Below, in pieces: positions 63,284-64,000 of a stretch of 64,000 nt of DNA. Origin of the DNA: an uncultured Cellulophaga sp. GTDB lineage: Bacteria > Bacteroidota > Bacteroidia > Flavobacteriales > Flavobacteriaceae. The stretch covers positions 124,001 through 188,000 of the forward strand of contig CANLOV010000009.1 of the NCBI GenBank assembly GCA_947492955.1, in the 5' to 3' direction. Each line of letters opens with the position of its first letter. Within the stretch, counting starts at the first letter, position 1. A program made the position numbers and the translations under genes. Below the pieces are notes generated by a model, which did no database searches, had not been told where the DNA came from, and saw nothing but the letters and a program-made list of their open reading frames with translations.

Positions 63284-63721
63284 ATGTATTCTTTAGTATA
63301 CCGATCTACGTTATGTAGTGACTTTAGTATGGGGTCTTTTGTAGAGATGCTTTACAAGGCAAGAGAGTTTAATGCAGCAAATAATATAACGGGGTGTTTA
63401 TTGCACCATCAGGGTAAAATTGTGCAATTATTGGAAGGAAATAAGAAAGAAGTGAAATCTTTATTTGAGAGAATAAAAAAGGATACTAGGCATAAAAATG
63501 TTCTGCTATTAACTACAGAAGAAACTTTTTTTAGAATTTTTGGAGATTGGAGTATGATTTATGAGGATGTTGATAAGACCAATCATAGTTCTAAAAAAAG
63601 AGAACTATTTGAAAACATTTATCATTCCTCAAGGTCTATTTACTTGCCTAGTACATCTAAACTTACACTTTGGTCAGAAGTTAATTTAATGTTAGATGAG
63701 ACTGTAGTTGAGTTAAATTAA
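63284..63721 (+). CDS. BLUF-domain blue-light photoreceptor
   Basis: The 145 residues are one BLUF domain plus a short C-terminal extension. The flavin-switch residues align without gaps to the classic BLUF set: Y6, N30, Q48 and W89-S-M91 have the same mutual spacing as Y21, N45, Q63 and W104/M106 of AppA. NITGCLLHHQGKIVQLLEG (34-52) and FGDWSM (86-91) are typical. With no effector domain it must signal by protein contact. No partner is adjacent: the upstream gene is an rRNA methyltransferase and the downstream one, on the other strand, a DUF4136-like protein. Confidence 0.93.
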   Translation: MYSLVYRSTLCSDFSMGSFVEMLYKAREFNAANNITGCLLHHQGKIVQLLEGNKKEVKSLFERIKKDTRHKNVLLLTTEETFFRIFGDWSMIYEDVDKTNHSSKKRELFENIYHSSRSIYLPSTSKLTLWSEVNLMLDETVVELN

Positions 63722-63739
63722 AACAGTCTATATTGAATT

Positions 63740-64000
63740 TATTTTTCAGGAGGATATTTAGCTAAAACTTTAATTGCTATTTGTAGTAATTTTTGCTCTT
63801 TAATTTCTGGTGATGCATTTTCTTTTAAGGAGCTTTCACTAATAGCATTCCAAAATAAAGCATCTTTTTCTCGGTCAACAAAATCAAAACTAATTTCTCT
63901 TTCTATACTAGGTTTTCCAACGGGAATGCCAATGGATAAACCACCACCGATAGATCCATTACCACCGCCAACACCTATGTTTGTATTGCTATTTTGAGAC
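63740..64000 (-). CDS. C-terminal part of a DUF4136-like protein (5' truncated by window)
   Basis: Read from the right edge, the minus strand gives about 86 residues with no start: a Gly-rich segment (GVGGGNGSIGGGLSIGIPVG), then EISFDFVDREKDALFWNAIS and a helical end (KLLQIAIKVLAKYPPEK). This matches the C-terminal half of DUF4136 lipoproteins, as in the complete member at 56770. The reading of the last 13 codons depends on one base near 63780; if it is absent the frame would end there at TAG. The lipoprotein signal lies outside the window. Confidence 0.65.

Overview
The window is a low-GC, tightly packed bacterial chromosome segment, almost certainly from a marine member of the Flavobacteriaceae (Bacteroidota). 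The evidence is SusC/SusD-type outer-membrane transport, FecR and ECF sigma factors, many lipoproteins, Bacteroidota-type promoters (TTTG-N19-TATATTTG) in front of both tRNA genes, conserved flavobacterial families (GSCFA, DUF4230, DUF4136, DUF4302, DUF5522) and weak Shine-Dalgarno sites. The genus cannot be fixed from sequence reading alone.

1-9988 is the right end of a polysaccharide utilisation locus. It holds the tail of an FN3 protein, a GH16 endo-hydrolase with a discoidin-like domain inserted in its catalytic fold, a GH43-like beta-propeller lipoprotein, a GH2 lipoprotein, a DHDPS-type aldolase/dehydratase, an enolase-superfamily dehydratase or cycloisomerase, a sodium/solute symporter and a GH117 lipoprotein. 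It ends in a 42-bp perfect palindrome. The combination points to a red-algal galactan (agar, porphyran or similar): endo-cleavage by GH16, exo-trimming by GH2 and GH117, uptake by the symporter, and conversion of the released (anhydro)sugar acid by the enolase-family enzyme and the aldolase. The sugar dehydrogenase and any sulfatases are not in the window. The locus abuts the 3' side of an initiator tRNA gene.

10100-15777 is core: tRNA-fMet, an AGCS transporter, era, a beta-propeller lipoprotein and der. 15786-25275 is a second outer-membrane nutrient system: an ECF sigma factor facing away from a FecR anti-sigma factor, then an STN-containing SusC, SusD, an HExxH lipoprotein and a DUF4302 lipoprotein. 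The sigma gene has no ATG, GTG or TTG upstream of its conserved region.

25298-37884 is mostly housekeeping: gltD and gltB, an acyl-CoA dehydrogenase, nhaD, an ExbB-ExbD-TonB operon with folC, and tRNA-Val. 37919-41512 looks like a small stress regulon. A 50-residue membrane protein with a structured 3' region and an ECF sigma factor carry the same bipartite promoter-like motif with identical spacing; the sigma gene is followed by a 60-residue protein, an MscS channel and an anion symporter.

41759-45450 has two small secreted proteins and a molybdate ABC operon with a stand-alone molbindin. 45457-54003 has an unknown lipoprotein, a serine hydrolase, two TPM-domain proteins, LemA, a MerR regulator, an M23 peptidase and alaS. 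54127-64000 is mixed core: GNAT, GSCFA, PH-domain, DUF4230, DUF4136 and DUF5522 proteins, an HExxH membrane protein, a PLP enzyme of the ACC-deaminase type, a LysM glucosaminidase, hemL, DoxX, an RlmI-type methyltransferase, a BLUF photoreceptor and the C-terminus of another DUF4136-like protein. Most operon ends carry clear hairpin terminators. No rRNA, CRISPR array or insertion sequence was seen.
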